Of a DNA stretch of 64,000 nucleotides, positions 29,740 through 37,688 are shown piece after piece. Source of the stretch: Ciceribacter thiooxidans (GTDB lineage: Bacteria; Pseudomonadota; Alphaproteobacteria; Rhizobiales; Rhizobiaceae). The stretch is taken from the NCBI RefSeq assembly GCF_014126615.1, contig NZ_CP059896.1:3172501-3236500 (forward strand), given 5' to 3'. The translations under genes and the position numbers were made by a program. The notes under the pieces were generated by a model that was not told the DNA's origin, made no database searches, and was given only the letters and a program-made list of their open reading frames with translations. Position 1 is the first letter of the stretch; the number at the start of each line of letters is the position of its first letter.

Positions 29740-30630
29740 CTACGCCACCGCCGACAACCGCTCGGAAGGTATGCGATAGGAGATTGCCTCGGCGACGTGG
29801 ATTCGGCCCAGCCGATCGGCACCGTCGAGATCAGCGAGCGTGCGAGCGACCTTCAGAACCCGATGATAACCGCGAGCCGAGAAGCGGAACTTCTCGGCCG
29901 CGTCACGCAGGAGTTGCAACCCGGAAGGGTCCGGCTCGGCGAGGACTTCGATCAAGGCCGTGGAACAGCCGGCATTCGTTGCGACTCCTGGTATTCCGGC
30001 TGCTGCGAAACGCTCTCGCTGCCAGTCCCGTGCCCGTCGGACGCGTCGGGCGACCTCGACACTCGGCTCGGCTGCCATCGGACGGATGAGATCGGTTGCA
30101 GCAACCGCCGGAACGTCGATCCGGATATCGATCCGGTCCATTAGCGGACCTGAAATGCGCCCCTGATACTCGGTGAGGCAGCGCGGCCCCCTTGCGCAGG
30201 TGTGTCCGGGCTCACCCGCCAGTCCGCAGCGGCAGGGATTCATGGCTGCAATCAGCTGGAAATCGGCGGGATAGGTGACCCTATGGTTGGCGCGGGCGAT
30301 CACACACTCGCCCGTTTCGAGCGGCTGCCGTAGCGCATCGAGCACTTGCGGTGCAAACTCCGGCAGTTCATCGAGAAAAAGAACGCCCTTGTGGGCGAGC
30401 GAGGCCTCGCCCGGCTTTGCCCGCAACCCGCCGCCGACGAGGGCCGCCATCGTCGCGGAATGGTGGGGCGTGCGAAACGGTCGGCGGTCCGAGAGCTTGC
30501 CGCCGGACAATTGCCCGGCGATCGAGTGGATCATCGAGACTTCGAGAAGCTCGGGCGCCGAGAGTGCGGGCAGGATCGACGGCAGACGCGAGGCGAGCAT
30601 GGACTTTCCGGAACCGGGAGGACCGACCAT
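29740..30630 (-). pseudogene. comM: comM/yifB, 3' fragment (ATPase domain) cut off by the island
   Basis: This part encodes the C-terminal ~296 residues of the Mg-chelatase-like AAA+ protein. It begins exactly at the Walker A sequence MVGPPGSGKSM, with Walker B GVLFLDELPEF, the CRCG...C cysteine group and the C-terminal lid ending IPSERLSAVA. The 5' part lies 18.3 kb away at 48.9-49.6 kb. ComM is a helicase-like protein that helps integrate DNA taken up by transformation. An ATG remains at 30630, but no ribosome site is visible, so expression is doubtful. Excision should restore the gene. Confidence 0.93.
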
Positions 30631-30649
30631 CAGGAGATTATGCTACATT
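30629..30649. other. attL junction of the island
   Basis: ATCA at 30629-30632 is the only block shared in register with the right junction. It is followed by an element arm ending TGCTACATT (30641-30649), the inverse of AATGTAGCA at the right end. Left of the core the comM frame is intact. Confidence 0.75.
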
Positions 30650-30652
30650 ATT

Positions 30653-30672
30653 CCGATATTGTGTGATATCGG
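30653..30672. repeat. Inverted repeat before the integrase gene
   Basis: CCGATAT and ATATCGG face each other across TGTGTG, ending ten bases before the integrase ATG. It may be an integrase or repressor operator, or an outer part of attP. Confidence 0.5.
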
Positions 30673-30681
30673 GTTCAGATC

Positions 30682-32325
30682 ATGACGAAAGCATATTCCT
30701 ACATCCGCTTCTCGACCCCGGAACAAGCGCAAGGGGATTCATTGCGCCGCCAGACTGCCAAGGCAGAAGCCTGGGCGCAGCAGCACAACCTTGTCCTCGA
30801 CAACTCCCTTCGGGATCTAGGGGTTAGTGCGTTCCATGGGACAAACAGAACGACCGGAGCGCTCAAGTCTTTCCTGGAAATGGTCGAGGACGGTAGGATA
30901 CAACGCGGCTCTTACCTGATCGTTGAAAGCCTGGATCGCCTGTCCCGTGAAACGGTAATCGATGCCGCAACACGGCTCTTCGCTCTCATCCAAGCGGGCA
31001 TCATCGTTGTGACGTTAAGCGACGGTCAGGAGTATTCATCCGAACGGCTGCGTCAGGACTGGACTCCTCTCATCATCTCCCTTGCCGTCATGGCTCGTGC
31101 TCATGACGAGAGCCGCATCAAGTCCGAGCGCGTCGGCGAAGCATGGCAACAAAAGAAGGAGAAGGCCCGGAAGGAAGGAAAGCCTCTCACGCCGAGATGC
31201 CCGGAATGGCTTGAGGTGCGCGACGGCACATTCGTAGAGCGCCCCGAAAGGGTCGCCATCGTCAGACGGGTATTTCAAGAGACGATCGATGGGTTCGGAC
31301 GACGGGAAGTGGTGCGCCGGCTGAACTCGGAAGGCGTTCCGACGTTTCGCGGCGGCAAGGGATGGCACACGTCCAGCATCGCCAAGATCATCCAGAGCCG
31401 CGCCGTTCTCGGAGAGTACCAGCCTCACACTGGCACCCATCGCAACCGCAACCGGAAGCCGGATGGAGACCCTATCCCGAACTATTACCCGCCTATCATC
31501 GACAACGGCATCTTCTTACGCGCACAGGGTGCCACGCAGGGACGACGGCAGAATGCAGCCGGGCGTAAGGGCATGTCCGGTTCCCATCTGTTCCAAGGAC
31601 TTGCTCAGTGCGCTCATTGCGCTGGCCCGATGCACATCATCAACAAGGGCAAGCCTCCGAAAGGCGGCATCTATCTTGCCTGCTCTACCAACATCCGCAA
31701 CGCAGGTTGCGATAACAACCGTCGTTGGCGGATCGACATGCTCGAACCGCTCCTGCTCGCGGCGATCGACATGCTAGATCAGACTGCCTTCTCCGGTCAG
31801 GACAATGACCTCAAACAACTCCGGGCACAGACCGAGGCACTTAGAACCCAGATTGCCGATTTCGAAAAGCGTCAACGCACCCTCATAGAGCTGGTTGAAT
31901 TTGGCGACGAAACAGCGACCGCCCGCTCACTGGAACTCGCCAAGCATATAAAGCGGAGCCGGAAGGAACTGAAAGCTGCGGAGGATCAAATTGCGAAGAA
32001 CGCCGCAGAACCGGACCTCGCCGCCCGTGTGGCAGCGGCAGCGACTATTTCCCGGCAACTTAACGAGACCCCCGATATCGAAGAGCGCCGCGAACTCCGG
32101 ACTCGCCTGCGGGAGATCATACGCGGCATTGTCGAGCGAATCGAGTGCCATCAGAGATTCGGCGCTACCGCCGTTTTCATTCCAAGAGACGAGTTCCACA
32201 TCAACAACAGGCGAAGCGAATACAACTTCACTTTTATGACGCGGGAGGGCATCCCCCGAATACTCCTGGACCAGAATGTTCCGGACGACATCATCGACGA
32301 GTGGGTTGGACCATGGCCATTCTGA
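30682..32325 (+). CDS. Large serine recombinase (integrase)
   Basis: A 547-residue site-specific recombinase. The N-terminal catalytic domain begins MTKAYSYIRFSTPEQAQGDS, with nucleophile Ser11 and LDRLSRE. The recombinase domain follows (about 165-290, GFGRREVVRRLNSEGVPT). A zinc ribbon (CAHC about residue 310, then C and C near 335-345) leads into a long coiled coil rich in Glu/Lys/Arg (about 370-450). The gene abuts attL, the usual place for an integrase, and it should catalyse unidirectional attP x attB joining in comM. Excision would need a directionality factor, which I could not identify. Confidence 0.93.
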   Translation: MTKAYSYIRFSTPEQAQGDSLRRQTAKAEAWAQQHNLVLDNSLRDLGVSAFHGTNRTTGALKSFLEMVEDGRIQRGSYLIVESLDRLSRETVIDAATRLFALIQAGIIVVTLSDGQEYSSERLRQDWTPLIISLAVMARAHDESRIKSERVGEAWQQKKEKARKEGKPLTPRCPEWLEVRDGTFVERPERVAIVRRVFQETIDGFGRREVVRRLNSEGVPTFRGGKGWHTSSIAKIIQSRAVLGEYQPHTGTHRNRNRKPDGDPIPNYYPPIIDNGIFLRAQGATQGRRQNAAGRKGMSGSHLFQGLAQCAHCAGPMHIINKGKPPKGGIYLACSTNIRNAGCDNNRRWRIDMLEPLLLAAIDMLDQTAFSGQDNDLKQLRAQTEALRTQIADFEKRQRTLIELVEFGDETATARSLELAKHIKRSRKELKAAEDQIAKNAAEPDLAARVAAAATISRQLNETPDIEERRELRTRLREIIRGIVERIECHQRFGATAVFIPRDEFHINNRRSEYNFTFMTREGIPRILLDQNVPDDIIDEWVGPWPF

Positions 32326-32511
32326 ATGCCTCGCCGGGGGCAGTCGATCCCAGTCCCCGCCGTTCCGACGGCGCTAATGCTGGACTTCCTGCGGCTGCCC
32401 TCTATCCGGTCACCGGCATGCGCGAATTCCCGCCGTCCCGCTGTCAGCGGCGCTATGCTGACGGCTCCGATATGCTCTTCTCTGTTGTCCGGCACGGGTA
32501 GCCTCGCTCTC

Positions 32512-32600
32512 TTCCACGACGATTTTTTCCTGCCCTTCGGGGCGGGCCACGTGTCCCGCCCCGATCCGCAACGCGGACCGGGGAAAAAATAGTCGTGGAA
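32512..32600. repeat. 89-base cruciform with nested stems after the integrase
   Basis: Outer 19-base arms (32512-32530 and 32582-32600) pair with one mismatch. Inside are GGGGCGGG/CCCGCCCC (32539-32562) and TCCGC/GCGGA (32565-32577). The gap 32,326-32,842 holds no credible gene; further small hairpins lie at 32,360-32,460. The fold could be a terminator complex, a single-strand origin or a transfer-related site. Confidence 0.6.
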
Positions 32601-32842
32601 CCTTCTCGCTCAGTGACAGCAGAAGGGGCGGCTGTTCTTGACCTTCGGTCACCGCCATGCCCCGTTTGGGCAAGGCGGGCGAAAGCCTATGCCGCCCCTC
32701 CCGCCGTCAACCCCTACCTAGCCGCCGTTAAGACTTCGATCGCCATCCGATCGATGACCCCGGAAATCATTTCCGGAAGCCTGGGCTCGACTCCCGAAAT
32801 CCGCTATAAATCTAATGTTGTCAACAAGTTAGGAGAATTTCG

Positions 32843-33082
32843 GTGAAGACGAAAAAGACCCTGATCCGAGGCCTCGCGATTGACGTTCTAGTCGTCGAGA
32901 CGACGCAGACGGATGCTGCGGACACGCTCTTCTATCGCGCCGAAATCTATGTTCGAGAGAAGCGGTCTGGCACCGAGAAGCTTGTCCGCCGGACACGTAT
33001 CCCCGGCACCGCGAAAGAACTGGCTCAGGTCGTCCAGCAGCGTGGCGTTCGTGCTCTGGAAACTTTTTCGCGGACTGCCTGA
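32843..33082 (+). CDS. Hypothetical protein, 79 residues
   Basis: A GTG start follows AGGAGAA at good spacing, and the frame is free of stops for 79 codons with normal codon use. The protein is basic at the start (MKTKKTLIRG) and alternates beta-like segments (DVLVVETTQTD, FYRAEIYVREK) before a C-terminal helix (TAKELAQVVQQRGVRALE). I do not recognise a family. It is the first of three small genes on this strand after the integrase. Confidence 0.6.
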   Translation: MKTKKTLIRGLAIDVLVVETTQTDAADTLFYRAEIYVREKRSGTEKLVRRTRIPGTAKELAQVVQQRGVRALETFSRTA

Positions 33083-33093
33083 AATATTTTTCC

Positions 33094-33166
33094 AAGGACT
33101 CGCCAAGGACTCATTTTGCCCTCGCGAGGATTCGATGCCCTTCGAGTCCTTTCCGGCAAGGATTCA
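33094..33166. repeat. Five AAGGAYTC-type repeats (GANTC cluster)
   Basis: GANTC occurs at 33097, 33108, 33129, 33144 and 33161, each inside an (A)AGGAYTC unit. Four units are direct and the one at 33144 is inverted. They lie in the 200-base gap before the 81-residue gene, which is otherwise empty. They look like iterons or operators, and could be CcrM-methylated. Confidence 0.5.
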
Positions 33167-33285
33167 AGACCGTTGCGAAGTCAGACCGGACACGCCTCAA
33201 GGATATGAAATTCCTCGATTATTCCGAAGAAATTCGCCACGCTCTCCAGCGCCGTGAATGATCGACAGACAGAAAAGGAGACCTC

Positions 33286-33531
33286 ATGTCACATACTACA
33301 AACTGCCTCATCGCCCACCACATCGTTGCCGAGTTCAAAGTGCTCAAAGAGACCTACGATCGTTACCTCGACCGGATGGATGAGCTCGTATGCTTGCTTG
33401 ATGAGGATAGTGAGATTCGCAAAATGGCTGGCTTTCTTGCCGATGGTACCGACGACGTGACGCAGTACGTCCTCAACGGCAAGCACGTTGTCAGTGGCAT
33501 CGAGGCAATGCTGAAGAAGGAGGAGGCGTGA
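33286..33531 (+). CDS. Hypothetical protein, 81 residues
   Basis: Starts after AAAAGGAGA at good spacing. The protein is mostly helical: IVAEFKVLKETYDRYLDRMDEL then an acidic segment and DGTDDVTQYVLNGKHVVSGIEAML. No known domain is recognised. Its TGA overlaps the next ATG (TGATG), so it is coupled to the following gene. Confidence 0.65.
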   Translation: MSHTTNCLIAHHIVAEFKVLKETYDRYLDRMDELVCLLDEDSEIRKMAGFLADGTDDVTQYVLNGKHVVSGIEAMLKKEEA

Positions 33532-33815
33532 TGCAGGCTCCTCGACTTCTGGGCTGGGAGCGCGACGACACCGTTGCCGACGATACTCACAGCACATGGA
33601 CGAACCTCCTCATCGTCGGTGACGGCGAGGAGGACACTTACGACATGTTGGTGCTCGGCGAGCCGGGGCGTACCGGACCGACGCACTACAGCGTCACAGG
33701 CACCCGCGACAGGACCGGCGTGACCTTTGCAGAGGGGCACGCGTCATCTTGGGACGAGGCCTGCCGCCTCAGCATTATCCAAGCCCGGCGGGCATCAATC
33801 AGGCCTGTTGAGTAG
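33531..33815 (+). CDS. Hypothetical protein, 94 residues
   Basis: Coupled to the upstream gene through TGATG. Short beta-rich segments (NLLIVGDGEEDTYDMLVLGE, HYSVTGTRDRTGVTFAEG) precede a helix rich in Ala and Arg (SWDEACRLSIIQARRAS). I do not recognise a family. The pair may be a small two-gene module of the element backbone. Confidence 0.6.
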   Translation: MQAPRLLGWERDDTVADDTHSTWTNLLIVGDGEEDTYDMLVLGEPGRTGPTHYSVTGTRDRTGVTFAEGHASSWDEACRLSIIQARRASIRPVE

Positions 33816-33950
33816 CGAAAGGCGACCGCCAGATACATTCTCGATTCCGAGTGGGTACAGACACCACGCAGAGCGCCGGAAGCGCTGTATGCACCCTTAA
33901 AATCGATCAGAAAGTGGACAATGGGGTCGAAAGGCCCTGTTTCCATATTA

Positions 33951-34373
33951 TCACGTCACGACGATGGTCACGACCGCCGTCACCGCCGTGCCGATCGAAT
34001 CCGTCGCCGACACCCAGACTTCGTAGCTTCCCGCCACCAGCGCCCGCCCGTCGATCCGGCCCGTCTTGACATCGAAGGATACGCCAAGAGGCAGCCTGCC
34101 GGAATATGAGTACGACAGGCTGCCAGATGCCCCTGAGACCACCGGACGCAGATCGAGCGCCGCGCCTGCCGCCACGGATGCCTGACCAGTCATCGACAAC
34201 GCAAAGCCCGCCGAAGTCTCCGGCGGCAGCGGTGTCGTCGGCTCTTCCGGGGGAACCGCGACGGGGACGGCGATCGCACCCGTCGTTGACGACCGCAGCA
34301 CATACGTGCCGGCTGACGCGTCGACGTTCCAGAGAGCCGCGAACGCGGCAAGAATGATAACAGCCGTCCTCAT
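33951..34373 (-). CDS. Putative secreted Ig-like protein, 140 residues
   Basis: A signal peptide (MRTAVIILAAFAALWNVDASA, cleaved near Ala21) is followed by a Pro/Thr-rich linker and a putative Ig-like (cadherin/He_PIG type) repeat with LSYSYSGRLPLGVSFDVKTGRI and GSYEVWVSATDSIG. This points to an exported surface or adhesion protein. The ATG overlaps the upstream stop (ATGA) and GGAGGG precedes it. It is the last gene of a five-gene operon read leftward from 35859. Confidence 0.7.
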   Translation of the reverse strand: MRTAVIILAAFAALWNVDASAGTYVLRSSTTGAIAVPVAVPPEEPTTPLPPETSAGFALSMTGQASVAAGAALDLRPVVSGASGSLSYSYSGRLPLGVSFDVKTGRIDGRALVAGSYEVWVSATDSIGTAVTAVVTIVVT

Positions 34374-34804
34374 ACGTCGCCCTCCTCGAGTTCGCACGCC
34401 GGATAGCGCGAGAGAGTCTCGCTGTCGCACGGCGGGCAGACCTCCGGCAGACCGACGAGCCCGTTCACCCCGGCGCAGGCCTCCAGTGTCTGGATTGACA
34501 GCGGATTCCAAATCTGTTCGCCGCCGCGCCGGACGCGCCACGTGCCCGGCGGCACAGATTTCAGGAAGCCGGACTCCACGAGCCCGCCGAGGACTGCACT
34601 GTCATCGCCGAGAGACGACACCCGCCCGCCATCCGTCTCGTAGAGATCGAGCGCCGCCGCTATCTGCTGCTGTTGCCCCACGACCGCGACAAGCTCGGAT
34701 CGGAGCCGTGCTCGCTCGTAGACCGCGCCGCCATACCAGACCCCAGCGACTGACAGCACGCCGAGGATGATGCCCGCGATCACGCCGATGACCAAATTAT
34801 ACAT
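34370..34804 (-). CDS. Membrane-anchored pilin-like protein, 144 residues
   Basis: One N-terminal hydrophobic helix (LVIGVIAGIILGVLSVAGVWYGG) leads to a helical QQQQIAAALDLYETDGGRVSS stretch and a small globular end with three to four cysteines (CAGV, CPPCD, CELEEGDV). The helix, the DLYETDGGR segment and LVESGFLKSVPPGTW resemble type IV pilin or pseudopilin subunits, but a normal prepilin cleavage site is not clear. Coupled to both neighbours in the operon. Confidence 0.65.
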   Translation of the reverse strand: MYNLVIGVIAGIILGVLSVAGVWYGGAVYERARLRSELVAVVGQQQQIAAALDLYETDGGRVSSLGDDSAVLGGLVESGFLKSVPPGTWRVRRGGEQIWNPLSIQTLEACAGVNGLVGLPEVCPPCDSETLSRYPACELEEGDV

Positions 34805-34806
34805 GT

Positions 34807-35061
34807 CTACTCCTCCTCCTCGAAAACGTCGTCGTCATCGTCGCCCCAGCCGGACCAGTCGAAACCCGCTAGATCGCGATCAGCGATCAGGTCCGCCGCC
34901 TCCAAGACCAAGGACGCGCAGCCGTCCGTGTCCGGGTGGTCGCTCTCAAGCTCGCGAGCAAGCTCCCGATCGATCTCCATGACTCTCTCCCGCGCGGATG
35001 CGGGCAGGCCCACCCGATTGAGGAAGCCGGCGAGGCTTGGACTGGTGATTTCGTCGGTCAT
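34807..35061 (-). CDS. Small acidic hypothetical protein, 84 residues
   Basis: Helical N-terminus (SLAGFLNRVGLPASARERVMEI) and a very acidic C-terminus (WGDDDDDVFEEEE). The start overlaps the upstream stop (ATGA), and the next gene begins two bases after its stop. Acidic tails of this kind occur in antirestriction or DNA-mimic proteins, but the sequence is too short to claim this. Confidence 0.6.
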   Translation of the reverse strand: MTDEITSPSLAGFLNRVGLPASARERVMEIDRELARELESDHPDTDGCASLVLEAADLIADRDLAGFDWSGWGDDDDDVFEEEE

Positions 35062-35654
35062 GGGTTCGGTCCTTTCTTGTCGTCTGGATCATCATCAGGG
35101 GCTTCCGGTTCTGGTGGTTCGACCTGCTGCCGCTCCGCCTCCCACATCTGCGCAGCCGCCAGCATGGACCCTATAACCTCATCGTCAGACGCACCGGGCC
35201 GAGCGGCCATCCGGAGTCGCCACAGGTCGCCCGATTCGATGGAGTCGCGCAGCCACTCGACCACAGCGGGCGGAACCCGAGCTTCCAGAAGCTCGCGGGC
35301 CTGATCAGACTTGCGTGGACGCGACAGGTCCTTCACGAGCCGCCTGAAGGACGGCGGCGGGCGCATGCGAGCGCTGGCACAGCTCATCGGCTCCAGGCCG
35401 CGCTCCATCATATACGCGGTTGGACCGCGATCCTCGTCGATCGACGAGGTAGGCTGTCGGGCGGGACGGAAGGGAAGCGAGAAAGCCGGCATCGGTATGG
35501 GTGGCATCATCGCGAGCGCTCCCGACAGCAGAGCAAGCAGTTGGAGCAAGACCTTGCCTGCCAGATCGCCGCCCCGGCGTTGCCGCTGGCGTTCGGCGAG
35601 ATCGCGGCGAAGCCGATCGGCGCATGTCCGGCGACGGCGTTGCTTCTCATTCAT
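35058..35654 (-). CDS. Hypothetical membrane protein, 198 residues
   Basis: A basic N-terminus (MNEKQRRRRTCADRLRRDL) precedes one hydrophobic segment (VLLQLLALLSGALAMMPPI), then a soluble helical part (PPSFRRLVKDLSRPR and DLWRLRMAARPGASDDEVIGS) and a Pro/Asp-rich tail. The ATG at 35654 overlaps the stop of the upstream 70-residue gene; the longer in-frame start at 35786 would overlap it fully. No family recognised. Confidence 0.6.
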   Translation of the reverse strand: MNEKQRRRRTCADRLRRDLAERQRQRRGGDLAGKVLLQLLALLSGALAMMPPIPMPAFSLPFRPARQPTSSIDEDRGPTAYMMERGLEPMSCASARMRPPPSFRRLVKDLSRPRKSDQARELLEARVPPAVVEWLRDSIESGDLWRLRMAARPGASDDEVIGSMLAAAQMWEAERQQVEPPEPEAPDDDPDDKKGPNP

Positions 35655-35859
35655 CAGCGGCCTCGACAGCCCCCGGGCGAACTTTCTCGCGCCACCGCTT
35701 CGACATCGCCAGAAGTTCCCGCGTGCGATGCCATTCCCGCGCAGCCTGGGCGATCTGATCCGCAGACCAGCATTCCTCGCAGGCATCTCTCAGTACGCCT
35801 TCCGCCATCCAGACGGCACTCTGATAGATGTATTCAATACGCTCATTGACTGCCGACAC
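35647..35859 (-). CDS. Hypothetical protein, 70 residues (first gene of the operon)
   Basis: The GTG start follows GGAGG at nine bases. The protein is helical (NERIEYIYQSAVWMAEGVLRD, then SADQIAQAAREWHRTRELLA) with two close cysteines (ACEEC). It heads a tightly coupled five-gene minus-strand operon to 33951. I recognise no domain. Confidence 0.6.
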   Translation of the reverse strand: MSAVNERIEYIYQSAVWMAEGVLRDACEECWSADQIAQAAREWHRTRELLAMSKRWREKVRPGAVEAADE

Positions 35860-35950
35860 GCCCGATCCTCCGTTGCCGATGCACCCTTACAGGATGTGGG
35901 CAGGCCGGGACCGGCGCAAATTCGGCGCGGGCGCCACTACTCCGAGATCA

Positions 35951-36056
35951 AGGATTCGACGTCGAATCCTGACGTGTCCGAACCCATCCGGCATCGCCGA
36001 ACGCGCTGTACGGCCTCCGCAGGCGCTCGATTTTTGGGCAAATCGCGATTTTTGGG
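35951..36056. promoter_or_regulatory. 20-base perfect palindrome and direct repeats between the operon and flagellin
   Basis: AGGATTCGAC and its inverse GTCGAATCCT meet at 35960/35961 as a perfect 20-base palindrome that contains two GANTC sites. CGATTTTTGGG is repeated directly at 36028 and 36046. The 407-base gap 35,860-36,266 between divergent genes holds no credible gene and should contain both promoters. Confidence 0.5.
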
Positions 36057-36266
36057 AGGATTCTGGCTTCCGGAACGAGGAAGGGAGGCCGAAGCCGCGA
36101 ATGACGAAATAACAATCGCCAGCCCCTCACGGACTTCAACAGGGTAGTTTCCCCCTGTCGATGCGCCATCTTCGTTAACCTGTTTTAACCATGTTCGGGT
36201 TGCGGGGTTGCCGCTCTCCGGCTCATGACGATGCCCTTTCTTTCTTTCGATTTTCAGCGGCAAGTC

Positions 36267-37667
36267 ATGACGAGTATAAAGACGAATCTTTCCGCCATGT
36301 CGGCGCTCCAGACCCTGCGGATGATCTCCAGCGGACTGCAGAAGACACAGAACGAGGTTTCCACCGGCCTCCGTGTGGCGACAGCATCGGACAATGCCGC
36401 CTATTGGTCGATCTCCACCACCATGCGTTCGGACAACATGGCGCTGGCCGCAGTGGCTGACGCGATCGGTCTCGGAGCAGCCAAGGTCGATGTTGCTTAT
36501 GCTGGAATGAGCGCCGTCATCGACGTGCTCGCCGAGTTCAAAGCCAAGCTCGTGGCCGCGACCGAGGATGGAGTCGACAGGGCGAAAATCCAGACCGAGC
36601 TGGAGCAGATCAAGGAGCAGGTCGTCGGCATCTCGAAGTCCGCGAGCTTCAGTGGTCAGAACTGGCTGGACACCGACATAGCAGACATCAAGGACAGCGC
36701 GCTCAACAGGTCCTCGGTGGTATCTTCGTTCGTGCGGGATGATGCCGGCAGCGTTGCCGTCACGACGATGGACGTTGATCTCTCGAAGATCGCCTTATTC
36801 AACACCACCGGGTACGGCCTACTGCAGACGGATGTTCCTGTCGTGGCAACGCCTCCTTCTGATCCGACATCCACCCCCGCCAGCTATCACATCCAGGAAT
36901 ACTTCTATTTCGACGGACCAATCACGCTGTCATCATCTGACAGCATAAGTTTCGATCTCGTGGTCCATCCGGGTGGCTCTGCACCGGATGCCATCTTGCC
37001 GACGACGATCACCCAGTCGGATGTCAACGCGGCACTCGGAATTTCGACAGGCACGATATCAGGCGGTGACGAGATGAGGGCGGTTCTCAACCATGTTTGG
37101 AGCGGGAATGGCGTTGGCGTTAGTGCGGGAGCGTACGGACAAACGCAGCCTGATGGCAGTACGCTTTGGCACACGTTCGTCATTCATGCCAGCCAGGTCA
37201 CCGACCAGCCTGATTCGGATATCGAGATAACGAACCTCACTTCGACGCTTCCGGGCGGCGCGGCGGGCGGGTTGGACAGTGCTTCCTGGTACACGGCGAG
37301 AAGTGCTTTTCCGGGCGGCTCGACAGGTGGGACTCCAGGCACCGACGTAGAGTTGCGGATGAATTTTCTCGATATCGACGTGACGAACGGCGTTGGCGAC
37401 CAGCTTGCCGCAATCGAGGTAATGCTGAGCCGAACGACCTCTGCTGCGGCCACCCTCGGTTCACTGAAAATGCGCATCGACATGCAGGCGGACTTCACCC
37501 AGACGATGATGGCCAGCATCGACAAGGGCATCGGCCGTCTTGTCGATGCTGACATGAATGAGGCATCGACCCGATTAAAGGCAATCCAGACGCAGCAGCA
37601 GCTCGCCATTCAGAGCCTTCAAATTGCCAACTCCGCGCCGCAGAACCTTCTCAACCTGTTCAGGTGA
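36267..37667 (+). CDS. Flagellin (complex rhizobial type)
   Basis: A 466-residue filament protein. The N-terminal D0/D1 region MTSIKTNLSAMSALQTLRMI and ASDNAAYWSISTTMRSDN is typical of rhizobial complex flagellins, and the C-terminal D1/D0 region ends QSLQIANSAPQNLLNLF. The central ~250 residues (about 145-390, rich in Thr, Ser, Gly, Pro) are the variable surface part. The chosen start gives the usual MTS N-terminus; the in-frame ATG at 36225 would add 14 residues. It has no flagellar neighbours and sits inside a mobile element with a LuxR regulator and a Hin-like recombinase, so it is an accessory flagellin. Confidence 0.9.
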   Translation: MTSIKTNLSAMSALQTLRMISSGLQKTQNEVSTGLRVATASDNAAYWSISTTMRSDNMALAAVADAIGLGAAKVDVAYAGMSAVIDVLAEFKAKLVAATEDGVDRAKIQTELEQIKEQVVGISKSASFSGQNWLDTDIADIKDSALNRSSVVSSFVRDDAGSVAVTTMDVDLSKIALFNTTGYGLLQTDVPVVATPPSDPTSTPASYHIQEYFYFDGPITLSSSDSISFDLVVHPGGSAPDAILPTTITQSDVNAALGISTGTISGGDEMRAVLNHVWSGNGVGVSAGAYGQTQPDGSTLWHTFVIHASQVTDQPDSDIEITNLTSTLPGGAAGGLDSASWYTARSAFPGGSTGGTPGTDVELRMNFLDIDVTNGVGDQLAAIEVMLSRTTSAAATLGSLKMRIDMQADFTQTMMASIDKGIGRLVDADMNEASTRLKAIQTQQQLAIQSLQIANSAPQNLLNLFR

Positions 37668-37688
37668 TTGCGCCAGATACGCCAGCCA

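Noticed and set aside
32326..32501. Short frames after the integrase as genes
   Set aside because: No ribosome sites, and the stretch is dominated by hairpins.
35311..36147. 278-residue plus frame opposite the five-gene operon
   Set aside because: Overlaps coupled genes on the other strand and reads as a shadow with Arg/Ser-rich content.
37648..37649. AACC-TT motif at the flagellin 3' end as a second hix site
   Set aside because: Only one weak half-site matches, it lies in conserved flagellin coding sequence, and its core orientation would give deletion rather than inversion.
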